A stretch of DNA of 64,000 nucleotides from Sulfitobacter sp. HI0040 (GCF_001634885.1 NZ_LWEX01000406.1:1-64000); one strand, 5' to 3'. Positions 53,677 through 63,241 are shown, counted from the stretch's first letter. The notes: generated from the letters alone by a model not told the origin. Made by a program: numbers and translations.

Positions 53677-54474
53677 CTAGCTCAGCCAGCGCTTGCGGCG
53701 CTTGTAGTGTTTCACGTCGCGGAAGGATTGCCGCGCTTCACTGCCATCGTCGGAAACCCCAAGGTAGAACGACTGGATGTCCTTGTCGTTGCGCAGGGTC
53801 GAAACGTCACCCTCCAGCACGATCTGGCCGCTTTCCATGATGTAACCGTAATCGGCCACCGAAAAGGCGACGCCCGCGTTCTGTTCGACCAACAATATGC
53901 TCGTTCCGTCCTCTTCGTTCAGGCGGCGGATCGTATCGAAGATCTCCTCGACGATCTTGGGGGCGAGCCCCAGCGATGGTTCGTCCATCAGGATCAGTTC
54001 GGGCCGTGCGATCATTGCCCGCCCGAAGGCCAGCATCTGCTGTTCCCCGCCCGAAAGGTAGCCCGCGATCTGGCGGCGGCGTTCCTGCAGGCGCGGGAAG
54101 AAAGCATAGACCTTGTCGTAATCGGGCTTCGCCTTGCGTTGGTCCAGCGCATAGGAAGCGGCGATCAGGTTGTCTTCCACCGTCATCTCCGAAAAGATAC
54201 GTCGCCCCTCGCGGACATGAAAAAGCCCCTGCTGCACGAGCCGGTCCGGCTGGATCGACAGGATGGATTTGCCCTTGAACGAGATGCGCCCCTCGCCCAC
54301 TTCGCCGTTTTCCAGCGCCAGCAGGTTGCTCGCGGCTTTCAGCGTCGTCGTCTTGCCCGCGCCGTTCGTGCCCAACAGGGTCACGATCTTGCCGTCCGGC
54401 ACCTCCAGCGACAGGCCGCGCAGGGCCTGTACCGTATGGTGATAGGTGACTTCGATGTTCTCGATGGTCAGCAC
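53677..54474 (-). CDS. livF: Branched-chain-type ABC transporter ATP-binding protein
   Basis: A 265-residue ATPase of the LivF type. Walker A is LLGTNGAGKTTTL near 34-46, the signature YLSGGEQQMLAFGRAM near 139, Walker B LILMDEPSLGLAPK, and the switch His equivalent is Gln in LLVEQNAG, as usual for LivF. A basic C-terminal tail (FRDVKHYKRRKRWLS) extends beyond most family members. It pairs with LivG on the LivHM channel. A hairpin separates it from the binding-protein gene upstream. Confidence 0.92.
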   Translation of the reverse strand: MLTIENIEVTYHHTVQALRGLSLEVPDGKIVTLLGTNGAGKTTTLKAASNLLALENGEVGEGRISFKGKSILSIQPDRLVQQGLFHVREGRRIFSEMTVEDNLIAASYALDQRKAKPDYDKVYAFFPRLQERRRQIAGYLSGGEQQMLAFGRAMIARPELILMDEPSLGLAPKIVEEIFDTIRRLNEEDGTSILLVEQNAGVAFSVADYGYIMESGQIVLEGDVSTLRNDKDIQSFYLGVSDDGSEARQSFRDVKHYKRRKRWLS

Positions 54475-54514
54475 GCGGGCGATCCTCGTTTCGGCAAGGC
54501 ATGGGAATGGTCGA

Positions 54515-54539
54515 CGGGCCGGAGGTACCCCCCGGCCCG
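54515..54539 (-). promoter_or_regulatory. Hairpin between the binding protein and livF genes
   Basis: An eight-base GC stem (CGGGCCGG / CCGGCCCG) with a nine-base loop lies seven bases past the binding-protein stop codon. It has no T tract. Like the hairpin at 2486-2503, it follows the substrate-binding gene of an ABC operon and probably stabilises that part of the message. Confidence 0.5.
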
Positions 54540-54546
54540 CTTCGTG

Positions 54547-55755
54547 TCACTCGACGGTGAACCAGTCCGACGTGGGCTGGAACAGGCCGCTCGCCGCTTC
54601 GTAGGTATAGACCCGCCCGGTGCCGATCTTGTTGTTCTTCATGCTTACAGGTCCGCCGAAGAAGCCGCCGGTATCGTAGTCGGTGATGCCAGCCAGTTCC
54701 TCTGCCGCCCGCTCCGCGGTCAGTTCCTCGCCCTTCCCGGCCACCCGGCGCAGCGCCTCGACCCCGAGGTTCATCGAAATCAGCGATTGCAGACCCCAGG
54801 TCGGCATGTAGTTTTCCAACGGCGTGCCCGCGAAAGCGGACTTCTGGAAAGCCGCATAGCGCTGATAGATCGGCGCCTCTTCGGCATCGTAGGAATAGCG
54901 GTAGGGCATCACCCCGGAATAGCCGTCGAGGAAGGGGCCCGCCTCTGCCGTTACCCGATCCGCTATCAGTTTCTCCATGCCCCAGAACGTGCCGTAGAAC
55001 TGCGTGGGCAGACCGAACTGGCGCGCGCCGCCGATAAGCTGCGGCCAGACCCCGGTGACATAGCCCTGCAGGATGCAATGTTCCGCACCCGACTGGGCGA
55101 GCTTGGTCACATGGGTCGGGATATCCGCCCCCTGCGCCTTGGTCGTCTCTTCCAGCACGACTTCGAGGCCAAGCTTCTCTGCTTTCTTGCGACCGTGTTC
55201 GATAGGGTCGCGCCCAAACTCGGTGTTGGAGAAGATGAAGGCGACGTTGGTGCCACCCGCGTTCTTGATGTTTTGCAGCAGGATGTCGACCTGATCCTCA
55301 TAAGAGGGGCCCGGCAGATACTGGTACGGGTTCTCCGCCGGGTTCGCGAGGTCGGAGGCGAATGAGGTGGAGCCCATCAACGTCGCATTCTTGCCCTTCA
55401 GTTCGGGCGCCACCAGTTTCATGAAGCCGGTGCTGTCACCGTAATAGAGCACCATGTTCGGCTCCGTCGCCAAGGCGCGCTGGTAATTCGCAAGCGCCGT
55501 CGCGGGCACATAGCCTGAATCCTCGATCACTGTACGGATGGGCACGCCGCCGATGCCGCCGTCCTCATTCACCAGCGCCTCGAACATCTTCATGGCCGGT
55601 GAAACGAGCTGACCTGCCGTGGCGAAGGGGCCGGTAAGCGGCAGCGAAGAAGCCACGACATATTCCTTGGGCTGGGCGCGCAGGATCATGGGCGTTCCCA
55701 TAACGGCGGTCGCCGCGGCGGATGTGGCTAGAAACGAACGTCTGCTGAGTGTCAT
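54547..55755 (-). CDS. livK: Branched-chain-type ABC transporter substrate-binding protein
   Basis: A 402-residue periplasmic protein of the Peripla_BP_6 (LIV-binding-like) family. Its N terminus, LSRRSFLATSAAATAVMG, is a twin-arginine signal, so it is probably exported folded. The mature start YVVASSLPLTGPFATAGQ and the region NEDGGIGGVPIRTVIEDSGY are typical of this family. Although named after branched-chain amino acids, members bind many acids and amides; the acyl-CoA ligase in the operon suggests a carboxylic acid. It is encoded after livM, an order seen in such catabolic clusters. Confidence 0.88.
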   Translation of the reverse strand: MTLSRRSFLATSAAATAVMGTPMILRAQPKEYVVASSLPLTGPFATAGQLVSPAMKMFEALVNEDGGIGGVPIRTVIEDSGYVPATALANYQRALATEPNMVLYYGDSTGFMKLVAPELKGKNATLMGSTSFASDLANPAENPYQYLPGPSYEDQVDILLQNIKNAGGTNVAFIFSNTEFGRDPIEHGRKKAEKLGLEVVLEETTKAQGADIPTHVTKLAQSGAEHCILQGYVTGVWPQLIGGARQFGLPTQFYGTFWGMEKLIADRVTAEAGPFLDGYSGVMPYRYSYDAEEAPIYQRYAAFQKSAFAGTPLENYMPTWGLQSLISMNLGVEALRRVAGKGEELTAERAAEELAGITDYDTGGFFGGPVSMKNNKIGTGRVYTYEAASGLFQPTSDWFTVE

Positions 55756-55801
55756 GTTGGTCTCCCTGTCTGGTTTGGTCGTTTATCTTGGTATTCCGGT
55801 A

Positions 55802-56872
55802 TCACCCGCGCGCGAAGGGCCAGCGGTTCGCCGCGCGCAGGATGCGATCCACGATCTGATTGATGCCCAGCGGCTCCTTCAGCAGAAACAGAACGAGCAA
55901 TGCGCCGAAAGCGATTTCCTGCAAGGGCGCGCGCAGTTGCGCCATTCCGGCGGCATCGCCGGTGACGGCCCCGAAGGTGATCTTGATCAACTCGGGCACC
56001 AGCACGATCACGATAACACCGAAAACCGGGCCCATGGTGCGCCCCAACCCCCCGACGATCAGCGCCGCGACGAGTTGAAGCGACAGCGCGAGTTCAAATT
56101 GTTCGGGCAGGATGCGCGCGTAGAAATATGCAAACAACGCCCCGGCAAGGCCGCAATAGGCAGCGGAGATCGCGAAGCTCGTCAGTTTGTAGCGCAAAAG
56201 CGAGATACCGAGGATCTCGGCGGAATAATCACGGTCGCGGATCGCGATGAAGGCGCGGCCCACGCGCGTCCGCATGAGGTTTTGTGCCGCCAGAAGCGCC
56301 AGCACCCCAAGCACCGCGATCAGGCCGAACATCTCGCGTTTGGTGTCCAGCACCCATCCGAAGAAGTTGGGCGCATTGGTGGTAAGCCCCACCATCCCGC
56401 CCGTCCAGGGTGCGAACAATTCCTCCTCGATCAGGAAGATGACGATGAAGTTCGCCGCCAGCGTCGCCACGGCAAGGTAAAGCCCCTTCACCCGCAGTGA
56501 AGGCAGCCCCACCAGCACGCCGACCGCGGCGGCAAGAAAGACGGCAAAAGGCAGCGACAGGAACGGCATGATCCCTGCCGGGATAATCCCCGTGGCGACA
56601 TTGTTGAAGATCGTCACCGCATAGGCACCGATCGCCACGAAGGCCCCGTGCCCCAGCGACACCAGCCCGGTATAGCCTGTCAGTACGTTGATCCCCACCA
56701 CCGCGATGAGCAGGATGCCCATCTGGCTGCCGATCAGAATGGCATAGTCGCTCCCGAAAAGCGTAAAGAGCGCAAGCAGCAGGATCGATCCGTAGACGAA
56801 GCCCTGCTTGTAGCGGTTGTCCAGCACGCGTTCGTCGGCGGCATAGGACGACTTGAGGTTGGCGTTGATCAT
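55802..56872 (-). CDS. livM: Branched-chain-type ABC transporter permease
   Basis: A 356-residue membrane protein of the LivM type with about nine spans. Family marks are GYTGLVSLGHGAFVAIGAYA in the first half and the coupling loop IAIRDRDYSAEILGISLLRY, followed by FAISAAYCGLAGALFAY. It forms the channel with LivH, whose stop overlaps its start by four bases. Confidence 0.93.
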   Translation of the reverse strand: MINANLKSSYAADERVLDNRYKQGFVYGSILLLALFTLFGSDYAILIGSQMGILLIAVVGINVLTGYTGLVSLGHGAFVAIGAYAVTIFNNVATGIIPAGIMPFLSLPFAVFLAAAVGVLVGLPSLRVKGLYLAVATLAANFIVIFLIEEELFAPWTGGMVGLTTNAPNFFGWVLDTKREMFGLIAVLGVLALLAAQNLMRTRVGRAFIAIRDRDYSAEILGISLLRYKLTSFAISAAYCGLAGALFAYFYARILPEQFELALSLQLVAALIVGGLGRTMGPVFGVIVIVLVPELIKITFGAVTGDAAGMAQLRAPLQEIAFGALLVLFLLKEPLGINQIVDRILRAANRWPFARG

Positions 56873-57873
56873 ATCCGTTCAACTTCCTTCTGGCCCAGCA
56901 GCCCGTGCGGACGCCAGATCAACACGACCAGCACGGCGACGTAAGGAACGATCTCGGCCCAGTTGCCGCCCATCTTCCATTGCGTCATCGCTTCGAGCAC
57001 GCCCACCGTCATCGCGGCGATGAAAACGCCCACGTAGCTGTCGAGCCCGCCCATCAACACGATCGCCAGCACGCTGAATCCGAAAAGACCGAGACTGGGG
57101 GAAATGCCGTTCCGAGTGGCAAGGATCGCGCCTGCGATGGCGCCGGTCGTGCTCGCCAATACCCATGCGCGGCTGAAGACCTTGGGGACCGAGATGCCCA
57201 TCGAATAGGCGGTGGACTGGTCTTCGGCGGTCGCGCGGATGGCGATACCGCCCTTGGTGAAGCGCACGAAGGCCACGATGGCCGCGAACAGCACCAGCGC
57301 GATGATCATGTTCACCAGATCGGTGCCGAAGAGGAAGATCATCGACCCGAAGAGTTCAAATCGGATCGGCGTGTTGGGCGCGATATAGGGCACGTTGGCG
57401 GCATCAGCCGTCCAGATGAGCTGCGCGGACCCGGACATGATCGAGATGAGCCCCACGGTCACCATGATCATCGCGAACACGCTCTGTCCCATCAGCGGGC
57501 GCATCAGCACGCGCTCGATAATGCGGCCCACGATGGCATTGCAGACAAGCGCCCCCGCCAGCCCCAGCAGGATGCGCGGCACGTTGGCCGCCCAGTCTAG
57601 GATCGCCCCCATGGGCGAGAACATCGGCAACCCCTCGCGCATCTCGACCATCCATTCCGGGTTCCAGCTTGCCAGCCACTCAGGCGCCCAGGGCTGGTTC
57701 GGGACGATGACGGCGAAGGTGAAATAGAAATAGGCCCCGAACATGATGAGGTAGCCATGCGCGAAGTTGACGACTTTCGTCGCCTTGTAGACCGACACGA
57801 TGCCGACGGCGATCAGCGCGTAGATCGCACCGCTCATCAAACCGTTGATGGCGAATTGCATGAACTGTCCCAT
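56869..57873 (-). CDS. livH: Branched-chain-type ABC transporter permease
   Basis: A 334-residue membrane protein of the LivH type. The N terminus [20 protein letters not shown] and [20 protein letters not shown] are typical, as is the coupling loop [21 protein letters not shown] periplasmic insert of about 50 residues after the second span ([20 protein letters not shown] and onward) is longer than in E. coli LivH. Its start overlaps the livG stop by one base and its stop overlaps livM. Confidence 0.92.
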   Translation of the reverse strand: MGQFMQFAINGLMSGAIYALIAVGIVSVYKATKVVNFAHGYLIMFGAYFYFTFAVIVPNQPWAPEWLASWNPEWMVEMREGLPMFSPMGAILDWAANVPRILLGLAGALVCNAIVGRIIERVLMRPLMGQSVFAMIMVTVGLISIMSGSAQLIWTADAANVPYIAPNTPIRFELFGSMIFLFGTDLVNMIIALVLFAAIVAFVRFTKGGIAIRATAEDQSTAYSMGISVPKVFSRAWVLASTTGAIAGAILATRNGISPSLGLFGFSVLAIVLMGGLDSYVGVFIAAMTVGVLEAMTQWKMGGNWAEIVPYVAVLVVLIWRPHGLLGQKEVERI

Positions 57874-58634
57874 CAGGCCGCCGCCCCCAGATATGCTTCA
57901 ATAACCGTCGGATCGCGGCTGACCTCGGCGGGCGATCCTGCCGCGATCTGCTGGCCGAAGTTGAGCACGACGATATGACTGCAGATGTCCATCACCATGT
58001 GCATGTCATGCTCCACCAGCAGAATAGTCGTGCCGAACTGTTCCTGCACATCGAGGATGAAACGCGCCATGTCGGCTGTTTCCTCGCGGTTCATCCCCGC
58101 CACGGGTTCATCCAGCAGCAAAACGCGCGGACGCATGGCCAGGGCGCGGCCCAGCTCCACACGCTTCTGCAATCCGTAGGACAGCATGGTGATCGGATAC
58201 TTGCGGATGTGGTCGATCTCGAGAAAATCGATCACCCGCTCCTCAATTTCGCGGCGCAGTTCCAATTCTTCCCGCTGGGCGGCGCCGAAATACCGCAGGG
58301 CCTGCCAGACGCCGGTATTGAGCCGCGTGTGCCCGCCCAGCTTGATATTGTCGAGCACTGTCATCCCGCGAAAAAGCGCGATGTTCTGGAAGGTCCGCGC
58401 CAGCCCCAGGCCGGCCCTCTTGTCCGGGCTGAGGGCGGTGATGTCGTCCCCGTCGAAGAACACCCGCCCCCGGTCCGGTGTATAGAACCCGGAAATCGCA
58501 TTAAAGAGCGATGTCTTGCCCGCGCCGTTCGGGCCGATCACGCCGGTGATCTCGCCCTCACGCGCTTCGAAATTCACGCCCTGCAGCGCTTTGATGCCGC
58601 CGAACGACAGATGCAGATCTTCGACCCTGAGCAA
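57873..58634 (-). CDS. livG: Branched-chain-type ABC transporter ATP-binding protein
   Basis: A 253-residue ATPase of the LivG type. Walker A is [20 protein letters not shown] near 32-51, signature [16 protein letters not shown] (SYGLQ rather than SGGQ, seen in this group), Walker [13 protein letters not shown] and switch histidine in [12 protein letters not shown]. No ATG suits the domain start; a TTG at 58634 with GGGGAGG at ideal spacing gives [13 protein letters not shown], so I take that. It is the first gene of the six-gene uptake-and-activation operon. Confidence 0.9.
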   Translation of the reverse strand: MLRVEDLHLSFGGIKALQGVNFEAREGEITGVIGPNGAGKTSLFNAISGFYTPDRGRVFFDGDDITALSPDKRAGLGLARTFQNIALFRGMTVLDNIKLGGHTRLNTGVWQALRYFGAAQREELELRREIEERVIDFLEIDHIRKYPITMLSYGLQKRVELGRALAMRPRVLLLDEPVAGMNREETADMARFILDVQEQFGTTILLVEHDMHMVMDICSHIVVLNFGQQIAAGSPAEVSRDPTVIEAYLGAAA

Positions 58635-58893
58635 TCGGACCTCCCCAAGCCTTCGCGCCCTTGCTGCGGGTCTTCTGCCCGCTTGGCGCTGCTCCGGGCA
58701 ATGGCCATCTTCCCCGCCCGGCGGGTGATCCATCTTCCGGTTTGCGGCACCACCCTATCGCGGGCCGAAGCGCGTGCAAGCGCCATCGATACGGAAGGAA
58801 CCGGTCGATGGAGGGAAAGCGGTAGTGACTATAAATAATTTCAGCGGGTTATGAGATTGATGGCGAACGGGGCCGCATCGGCCTTACGGAACG

Positions 58894-59583
58894 TCACGTA
58901 ATCAAGCGCATCAGCGCACGCAGCGTATCGCGCTCACTGTCCTCCATCGGGGCGGTCCTGCTCCGCCAGAGCGTGGCCTGCGATTGCAGGATCAGCCCGT
59001 CCGCCAACACCTTGAGGTGATTGGCCCGCAAAGTCTCCCCGCTCGAGGTGATATCGGCGATGGCTTCGGCTGTTTCGTTCTTCACGGTACCTTCCGTCGC
59101 ACCCTGACTGTCCACAAGCGCGTAATCCGCCACGCCGGCCTGCCGCAGGAATTCCCGCACCAGCCGGTGATACTTGGTGGCGATCCGCATGCGGAAACCG
59201 TGATGGGCCCGAAACATAGCAGCCGCAGCATCCAGATCGTCGAGCGTATCGACGTCGATCCAGGCCTGGGGAACGGCGAGGATCAGATCGGCATGACCGA
59301 ATCCAAGCTCCTCCAGAGGCTCGACGAGTTGTCCCCAGAGCGCCAGTTTCTCCTGCACGAGGTCGGTGCCTGTCACGCCCAGATGCAGGCGACCGGCGGC
59401 AAGCTCACGCGGGATCTCTCCGGCAGAAAGCAGCATCAACTGCACGCCTTCCACACCATCCACCGCACCGGCATATTCACGGTCCGATCCCGAACGCTGC
59501 AGCGTCACACCCCGCGCGCCGAACCAGTCGAACGTCTTTTCCATCAGGCGGCCCTTGGACGGGACCCCAAGCTTGAGCGTCAT
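58894..59583 (-). CDS. hisG: ATP phosphoribosyltransferase, short form
   Basis: A 229-residue catalytic subunit of the first histidine-pathway enzyme, joining ATP and PRPP. It starts LKLGVPSKGRLMEKTFDWF, has VTGTDLVQEKLA and the PRPP region VDSQGATEGTVKNETAEAIA. The C-terminal allosteric domain of long HisG is missing, so it needs HisZ, which is encoded just upstream with a four-base overlap. Histidine feedback would act through the HisG/HisZ octamer. Confidence 0.95.
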   Translation of the reverse strand: MTLKLGVPSKGRLMEKTFDWFGARGVTLQRSGSDREYAGAVDGVEGVQLMLLSAGEIPRELAAGRLHLGVTGTDLVQEKLALWGQLVEPLEELGFGHADLILAVPQAWIDVDTLDDLDAAAAMFRAHHGFRMRIATKYHRLVREFLRQAGVADYALVDSQGATEGTVKNETAEAIADITSSGETLRANHLKVLADGLILQSQATLWRSRTAPMEDSERDTLRALMRLIT

Positions 59584-60659
59584 GGCGCGCTCTCCAGTTC
59601 GAGCATGAGACCGGGGCGCAGAACCCCGCCCACGGCGGGAATTTCACCGCCCGATCCAAGGCGGCGGGTCAGTGCATCATAGCGTCCGCCACTGGCGATG
59701 GAGGGCAGTTCAGGCCGCCCCACAGCACGGAAGCCGAAGACGAAACCATCGTAGTATTCCATCGACGTCCGCCCATAACTCGCCTCGAACGGCAGCTGGG
59801 CGGTATCGATCCCCTGTGCTTCCAACGCCTCGGCGCGGGCACCGATACGGGCCACGGCGGGCGCGATCTCGGGCAGATCGACGGCAAGATCATGTAACCG
59901 GCTGAGCGCGTTTGGCATGGTTTCGCGCACGTCGAGCAAGGTCTCGATCAGGTCGACCTGCCCTTCGGCCAAGGGTGGCGCGGCCGCGTCTTCGGCCAAT
60001 GCCGCGATCCGGGCCTCGATCTCGTCACGGGTACGCAGGCCCAGAAGTGGCGCTTCCATTTCCACCTCTCCCGCGAGCAAAGCGGTGCGGGTGGGCGGTA
60101 CATCGCTGCGGCCCGCGAAACGGTCCAGCAGGGTGCGGAACCGGCGCGGGCGCCAGATGTGCCGCATCAGCGCATCCTTGCGCCGCTGGGTTGTCCGCAA
60201 CCCCGCGACGGCTGCCATCAACACACCGATATCCCCGGTCACGGGTTTGGCCGGGACGCCCTGCATCGCCGCGGCGATGGTCGCGAAAACCTCTGCGTCC
60301 GCTGCGGCGGGATCGGCGCGGTCAAAGATCTCGAATCCGACCTGGACATATTCGTTGGCGCGGGCCGGGTCATGCTCCTGCCGGCGAAAGACCTCTCCGG
60401 CATAGGTGTAGCGCGCGGGTTCGGCCCCGTGGGCCATATGCATCTGCACCACGGGAACGGTGAAATCGGGCCGGAGCATCTGCTCGCCACGCAGCGCATC
60501 ACTGGTGACATAGGCGCGCGCGCGGATGTCCTCGCCATAAAGATCGAGCAGCGTGTCAGCGGGCTGCAGAATGGGCGGCTCCACCGCGACGGCGCCATGC
60601 GCCTCGAACAGCGCGCGCAGTTCCGCAGCCTTTGCAAGGGTCTCAAAGCGTGTCGGCAT
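59580..60659 (-). CDS. hisZ: ATP phosphoribosyltransferase regulatory subunit
   Basis: A 359-residue paralogue of histidyl-tRNA synthetase without its anticodon-binding domain. It retains the class II core (motif-2-like RYTYAGEVFRRQEHDPARA and the RTSMEYYDGFVFGFRAVG / SGGRYDALTRRLG blocks) but not the set needed for aminoacylation, and serves to regulate HisG. It lies between hisS (one-base overlap) and hisG (four-base overlap), the usual alphaproteobacterial order. Confidence 0.94.
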   Translation of the reverse strand: MPTRFETLAKAAELRALFEAHGAVAVEPPILQPADTLLDLYGEDIRARAYVTSDALRGEQMLRPDFTVPVVQMHMAHGAEPARYTYAGEVFRRQEHDPARANEYVQVGFEIFDRADPAAADAEVFATIAAAMQGVPAKPVTGDIGVLMAAVAGLRTTQRRKDALMRHIWRPRRFRTLLDRFAGRSDVPPTRTALLAGEVEMEAPLLGLRTRDEIEARIAALAEDAAAPPLAEGQVDLIETLLDVRETMPNALSRLHDLAVDLPEIAPAVARIGARAEALEAQGIDTAQLPFEASYGRTSMEYYDGFVFGFRAVGRPELPSIASGGRYDALTRRLGSGGEIPAVGGVLRPGLMLELESAP

Positions 60660-62290
60660 CAGCGGTGCAAATCCAGTATCTCGCGTACCTTCGACACAAG
60701 CTCATCTCGCGGCACCTCGTACTGGCTGGGCCGGTCTTTCCACTCCTCCAACGTCGCATCCTGCGCCAGTTTCGCACCAAGGATGAGATCCTTGATCTGG
60801 ACCACGCCCCGGTCCTTTTCGTCGCCCCCTTCGATCACGGCAACAGGGCTGTTCCGGCGGTCGGCGTATTTCAACTGGTTGCCGAAGTTCTTCGGATTGC
60901 CGAGGTAGACCTCGGCGCGGATCCCGGCGGAGCGCAGTTCGGCCACCATGGACTGGTAATCCGCCATCCGGTCACGATCCATCACCGTGACGACGACCGG
61001 TCCCTCGTGGGTCGCATCCAGCCGCCCCTTCGCCTCCAGCGCGGCGAGCAATCTGTCCACCCCGATGGAAACGCCGGTCGCCGGCACTTCCTGCCCGGTG
61101 AAACGCTTGACCAGATCGTCGTACCGCCCGCCCCCGGCGACGGAGCCGAAATTGCGCTTGCGGCCTTTTTCGTCCTCGATCTCGAACGTCAGTTCCGCCT
61201 CGTAGACGGGACCGGTGTAATAGCCGAGGCCCCGAACGACCGAGGGGTCGATCACGATGCGGTCCGCGAAATACTCTTGCGCACTAAGTAGGTCTGCGAT
61301 GAGGCCTAGCTCATGCACGCCCTCTAGGCCCATAACTGAATCGCTTACCAAACGCCTTAGGTACGAAATTGTAAGTTTGTTCCTTAATTCGCTCGGAGCC
61401 GTACCCGATCTATCTGCCTCGCTGAAAACTCGCCGTAACTCGTTAGAAAAATCAAGTGCGATGGGGTCTTCAGAATAGTTAGCGCTACTTTGATTGAGAT
61501 GCTCAATCTGAGCTAGAACTTCGTCATTCGCCGAAACAAATCCCATCACCAGAACTATCTGTTCCTCGCTCAGTCCCGCACCCTTGGTGAAATCACCGCT
61601 GTCGTCCTTGCGGCCCTCGCCCAGCAAGGCGCGCACGCCATCCGGCCCCAGCCGGTCGAGCTTGTCGATCGCGCGCAAAACAATGCCGCGTTCGGCTTCC
61701 TTGTCGTCGCCGGAAAGGCCAGCAACCTCAAGCACCCCGTTCAGCACTTTGCGGTTGTTGATCCGCACCACGTAATCGCCCCGGGCGATACCGACTTCTT
61801 CGAGGCAGTCGGCCAACATGGCGCAGATCTCCGCATCCGCCGCGACGGAGGATGCGCCGACGGTATCGGCATCGCACTGGTAGAACTGGCGGAACCGCCC
61901 CGGGCCGGGCTTTTCATTGCGCCAGACCGGCCCCATCGCATAGCGGCGGTAGGGGGTGGGCAGATCGTTGCGGTGCTGGGCATAGACGCGAGCGAGCGGG
62001 GCTGTCAGGTCATAGCGCAGCGCCAGCCAGTCGCCGGGCTTGTCGCTTTCGGCATCTTCCTGCCACGCGAAGACGCCTTCGTTGGGCCGGTCGACATCGG
62101 GCAGGAACTTGCCCAGAGCCTCCACCGTTTCCACGCCGGAGCTTTCCAGCGCGTCGAAGCCATAGCGGTGATAGACCGCCGCGATCCTGGCCAGCATTTC
62201 GGTGCGGCGCGTGACCTCGACACCGAAATAATCCCGGAAGCCTTTCGGCGTTTCGGCCTTCGGGCGCGGGCTCTTTTTCGTCTTGGCCAT
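60659..62290 (-). CDS. hisS: Histidyl-tRNA synthetase with an unusual internal segment
   Basis: A 543-residue class II synthetase that charges tRNA-His. Motif 1 region [13 protein letters not shown] (50-62), motif 2 [20 protein letters not shown] (120-139), the His-binding GLGYYTG (354-360) and motif 3 [12 protein letters not shown] are intact, followed by the anticodon-binding domain. The chain exceeds the roughly 500 residues I expect for this group because of residues 244-340 between motif 2 and GLGYYTG: there the DNA falls to 47% GC and the protein has Ser/Asn-rich helical sequence ([19 protein letters not shown] and onward). The frame is kept, so the enzyme should be functional. First gene of hisS-hisZ-hisG. 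Confidence 0.94.
   Translation of the reverse strand: MAKTKKSPRPKAETPKGFRDYFGVEVTRRTEMLARIAAVYHRYGFDALESSGVETVEALGKFLPDVDRPNEGVFAWQEDAESDKPGDWLALRYDLTAPLARVYAQHRNDLPTPYRRYAMGPVWRNEKPGPGRFRQFYQCDADTVGASSVAADAEICAMLADCLEEVGIARGDYVVRINNRKVLNGVLEVAGLSGDDKEAERGIVLRAIDKLDRLGPDGVRALLGEGRKDDSGDFTKGAGLSEEQIVLVMGFVSANDEVLAQIEHLNQSSANYSEDPIALDFSNELRRVFSEADRSGTAPSELRNKLTISYLRRLVSDSVMGLEGVHELGLIADLLSAQEYFADRIVIDPSVVRGLGYYTGPVYEAELTFEIEDEKGRKRNFGSVAGGGRYDDLVKRFTGQEVPATGVSIGVDRLLAALEAKGRLDATHEGPVVVTVMDRDRMADYQSMVAELRSAGIRAEVYLGNPKNFGNQLKYADRRNSPVAVIEGGDEKDRGVVQIKDLILGAKLAQDATLEEWKDRPSQYEVPRDELVSKVREILDLHR
61271..61560 (-). other. Lower-GC patch inside hisS
   Basis: Counting 61271-61560 gives 136 G+C of 290 (47%), with abrupt return to high GC on both sides. 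It codes for residues 244-340 of HisS. The ends still carry recognisable HisRS sequence ([11 protein letters not shown] and [12 protein letters not shown]), so it is a replaced and enlarged segment rather than a clean insertion. Confidence 0.8.
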
Positions 62291-62377
62291 GGCATATGAT
62301 CCTGCTGCGGCGATTGCGCCCGCGTCTATCCCAGCCCCGCCGCAAGGGCAAGCGACGGGCGGGGCGCGGGATGCGCT

Positions 62378-63181
62378 TCAGATGAGGCCGAAGTCCCCGC
62401 CGCGTCCCTTACCCGCCGCAAAGCGTGCGGCCCCCTCGCGGCCTTCGGAATGGAACATCGCGGCAGAGGCCCACTCCCGCCGCAGGGCGCTCGCCAGTTC
62501 GGCAGGCGCCAGCCGGGCCGAAAGGTGATCGGCGCGCATGCAGCCCTGCGGAAACCGGGTGAGGCTTTCCGCCAGCGTCAAGGCTTCGTCAAGCGCGGCG
62601 CCCTGCGCCACCATCCTGTCGGCCAGTCCCATCTGATAGGCTTCCTGCGCGGGCACCGGGCGACCGGTAAGGATTAGGTCGTTCGCCCTGCCTTGCCCGA
62701 CGATCCGGGGCAGGCGCACCGTGCCCCCATCCACCAGCGGCACCCCCCACCGCCGGCAATAGACCCCCATGACAGCGTCCTTGGCGACCACGCGCATGTC
62801 GCACCACAGGGCCAGTTCCAAACCGCCCGCCACCGCAGGCCCTTCGACCGCCGCAATCACCGGCTTCGACAGCATCAGCCTGCTGGGGCCCATGGGGCCC
62901 GGACGCGGATCACCCGCCGGATCGTGCCAGCTTTCGGGAATGTCGATCGCATCGATCCACTCCCGGGCGCTTCCGTCGGCGGCTGTCTTGAGGTCGAAGC
63001 CCGCACAGAATGCGCCCCCCGCCCCGGTCAGGATAGCCACGTCGAATGCCGGGTCAGCCTCGAAAGCGACGTAAGCGTCGAAAAGCGCCTGCGCCGTGGC
63101 CGGATCGACCGCGTTACGTGCCTGCGGGCGGTCGATCGTCACCACCCTGATCCGCCCCCGAGCCGTGATGCGAACTGTCAT
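62378..63181 (-). CDS. Crotonase-family protein (enoyl-CoA hydratase/isomerase type)
   Basis: A 267-residue crotonase-fold protein. The oxyanion-hole regions are present (GAFCAGFDLKTAA and EGPAVAGGLELALWCDM). The glutamate of GLELAL corresponds to the first catalytic Glu of rat hydratase, but where the second should lie (PEIxLG) the sequence is VYCRRWGVPLVDGGTVRL, so the second is absent. That argues against ordinary hydratase activity and for another reaction of the superfamily. It stands alone, divergent from slyX. Confidence 0.85.
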   Translation of the reverse strand: MTVRITARGRIRVVTIDRPQARNAVDPATAQALFDAYVAFEADPAFDVAILTGAGGAFCAGFDLKTAADGSAREWIDAIDIPESWHDPAGDPRPGPMGPSRLMLSKPVIAAVEGPAVAGGLELALWCDMRVVAKDAVMGVYCRRWGVPLVDGGTVRLPRIVGQGRANDLILTGRPVPAQEAYQMGLADRMVAQGAALDEALTLAESLTRFPQGCMRADHLSARLAPAELASALRREWASAAMFHSEGREGAARFAAGKGRGGDFGLI

Positions 63182-63241
63182 GCCATCCCCCCTTTAGCAC
63201 TGCATCCACCCATGCTAGGGCAAGGCCGAAGGGGATGCAGC

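Noticed and set aside
53467-55365. Long plus-strand open frame (632 codons) opposite the ligase, livF and livK
   Set aside because: It crosses three well-supported minus-strand genes and their intergenic hairpin, and its composition is that of an antisense shadow.
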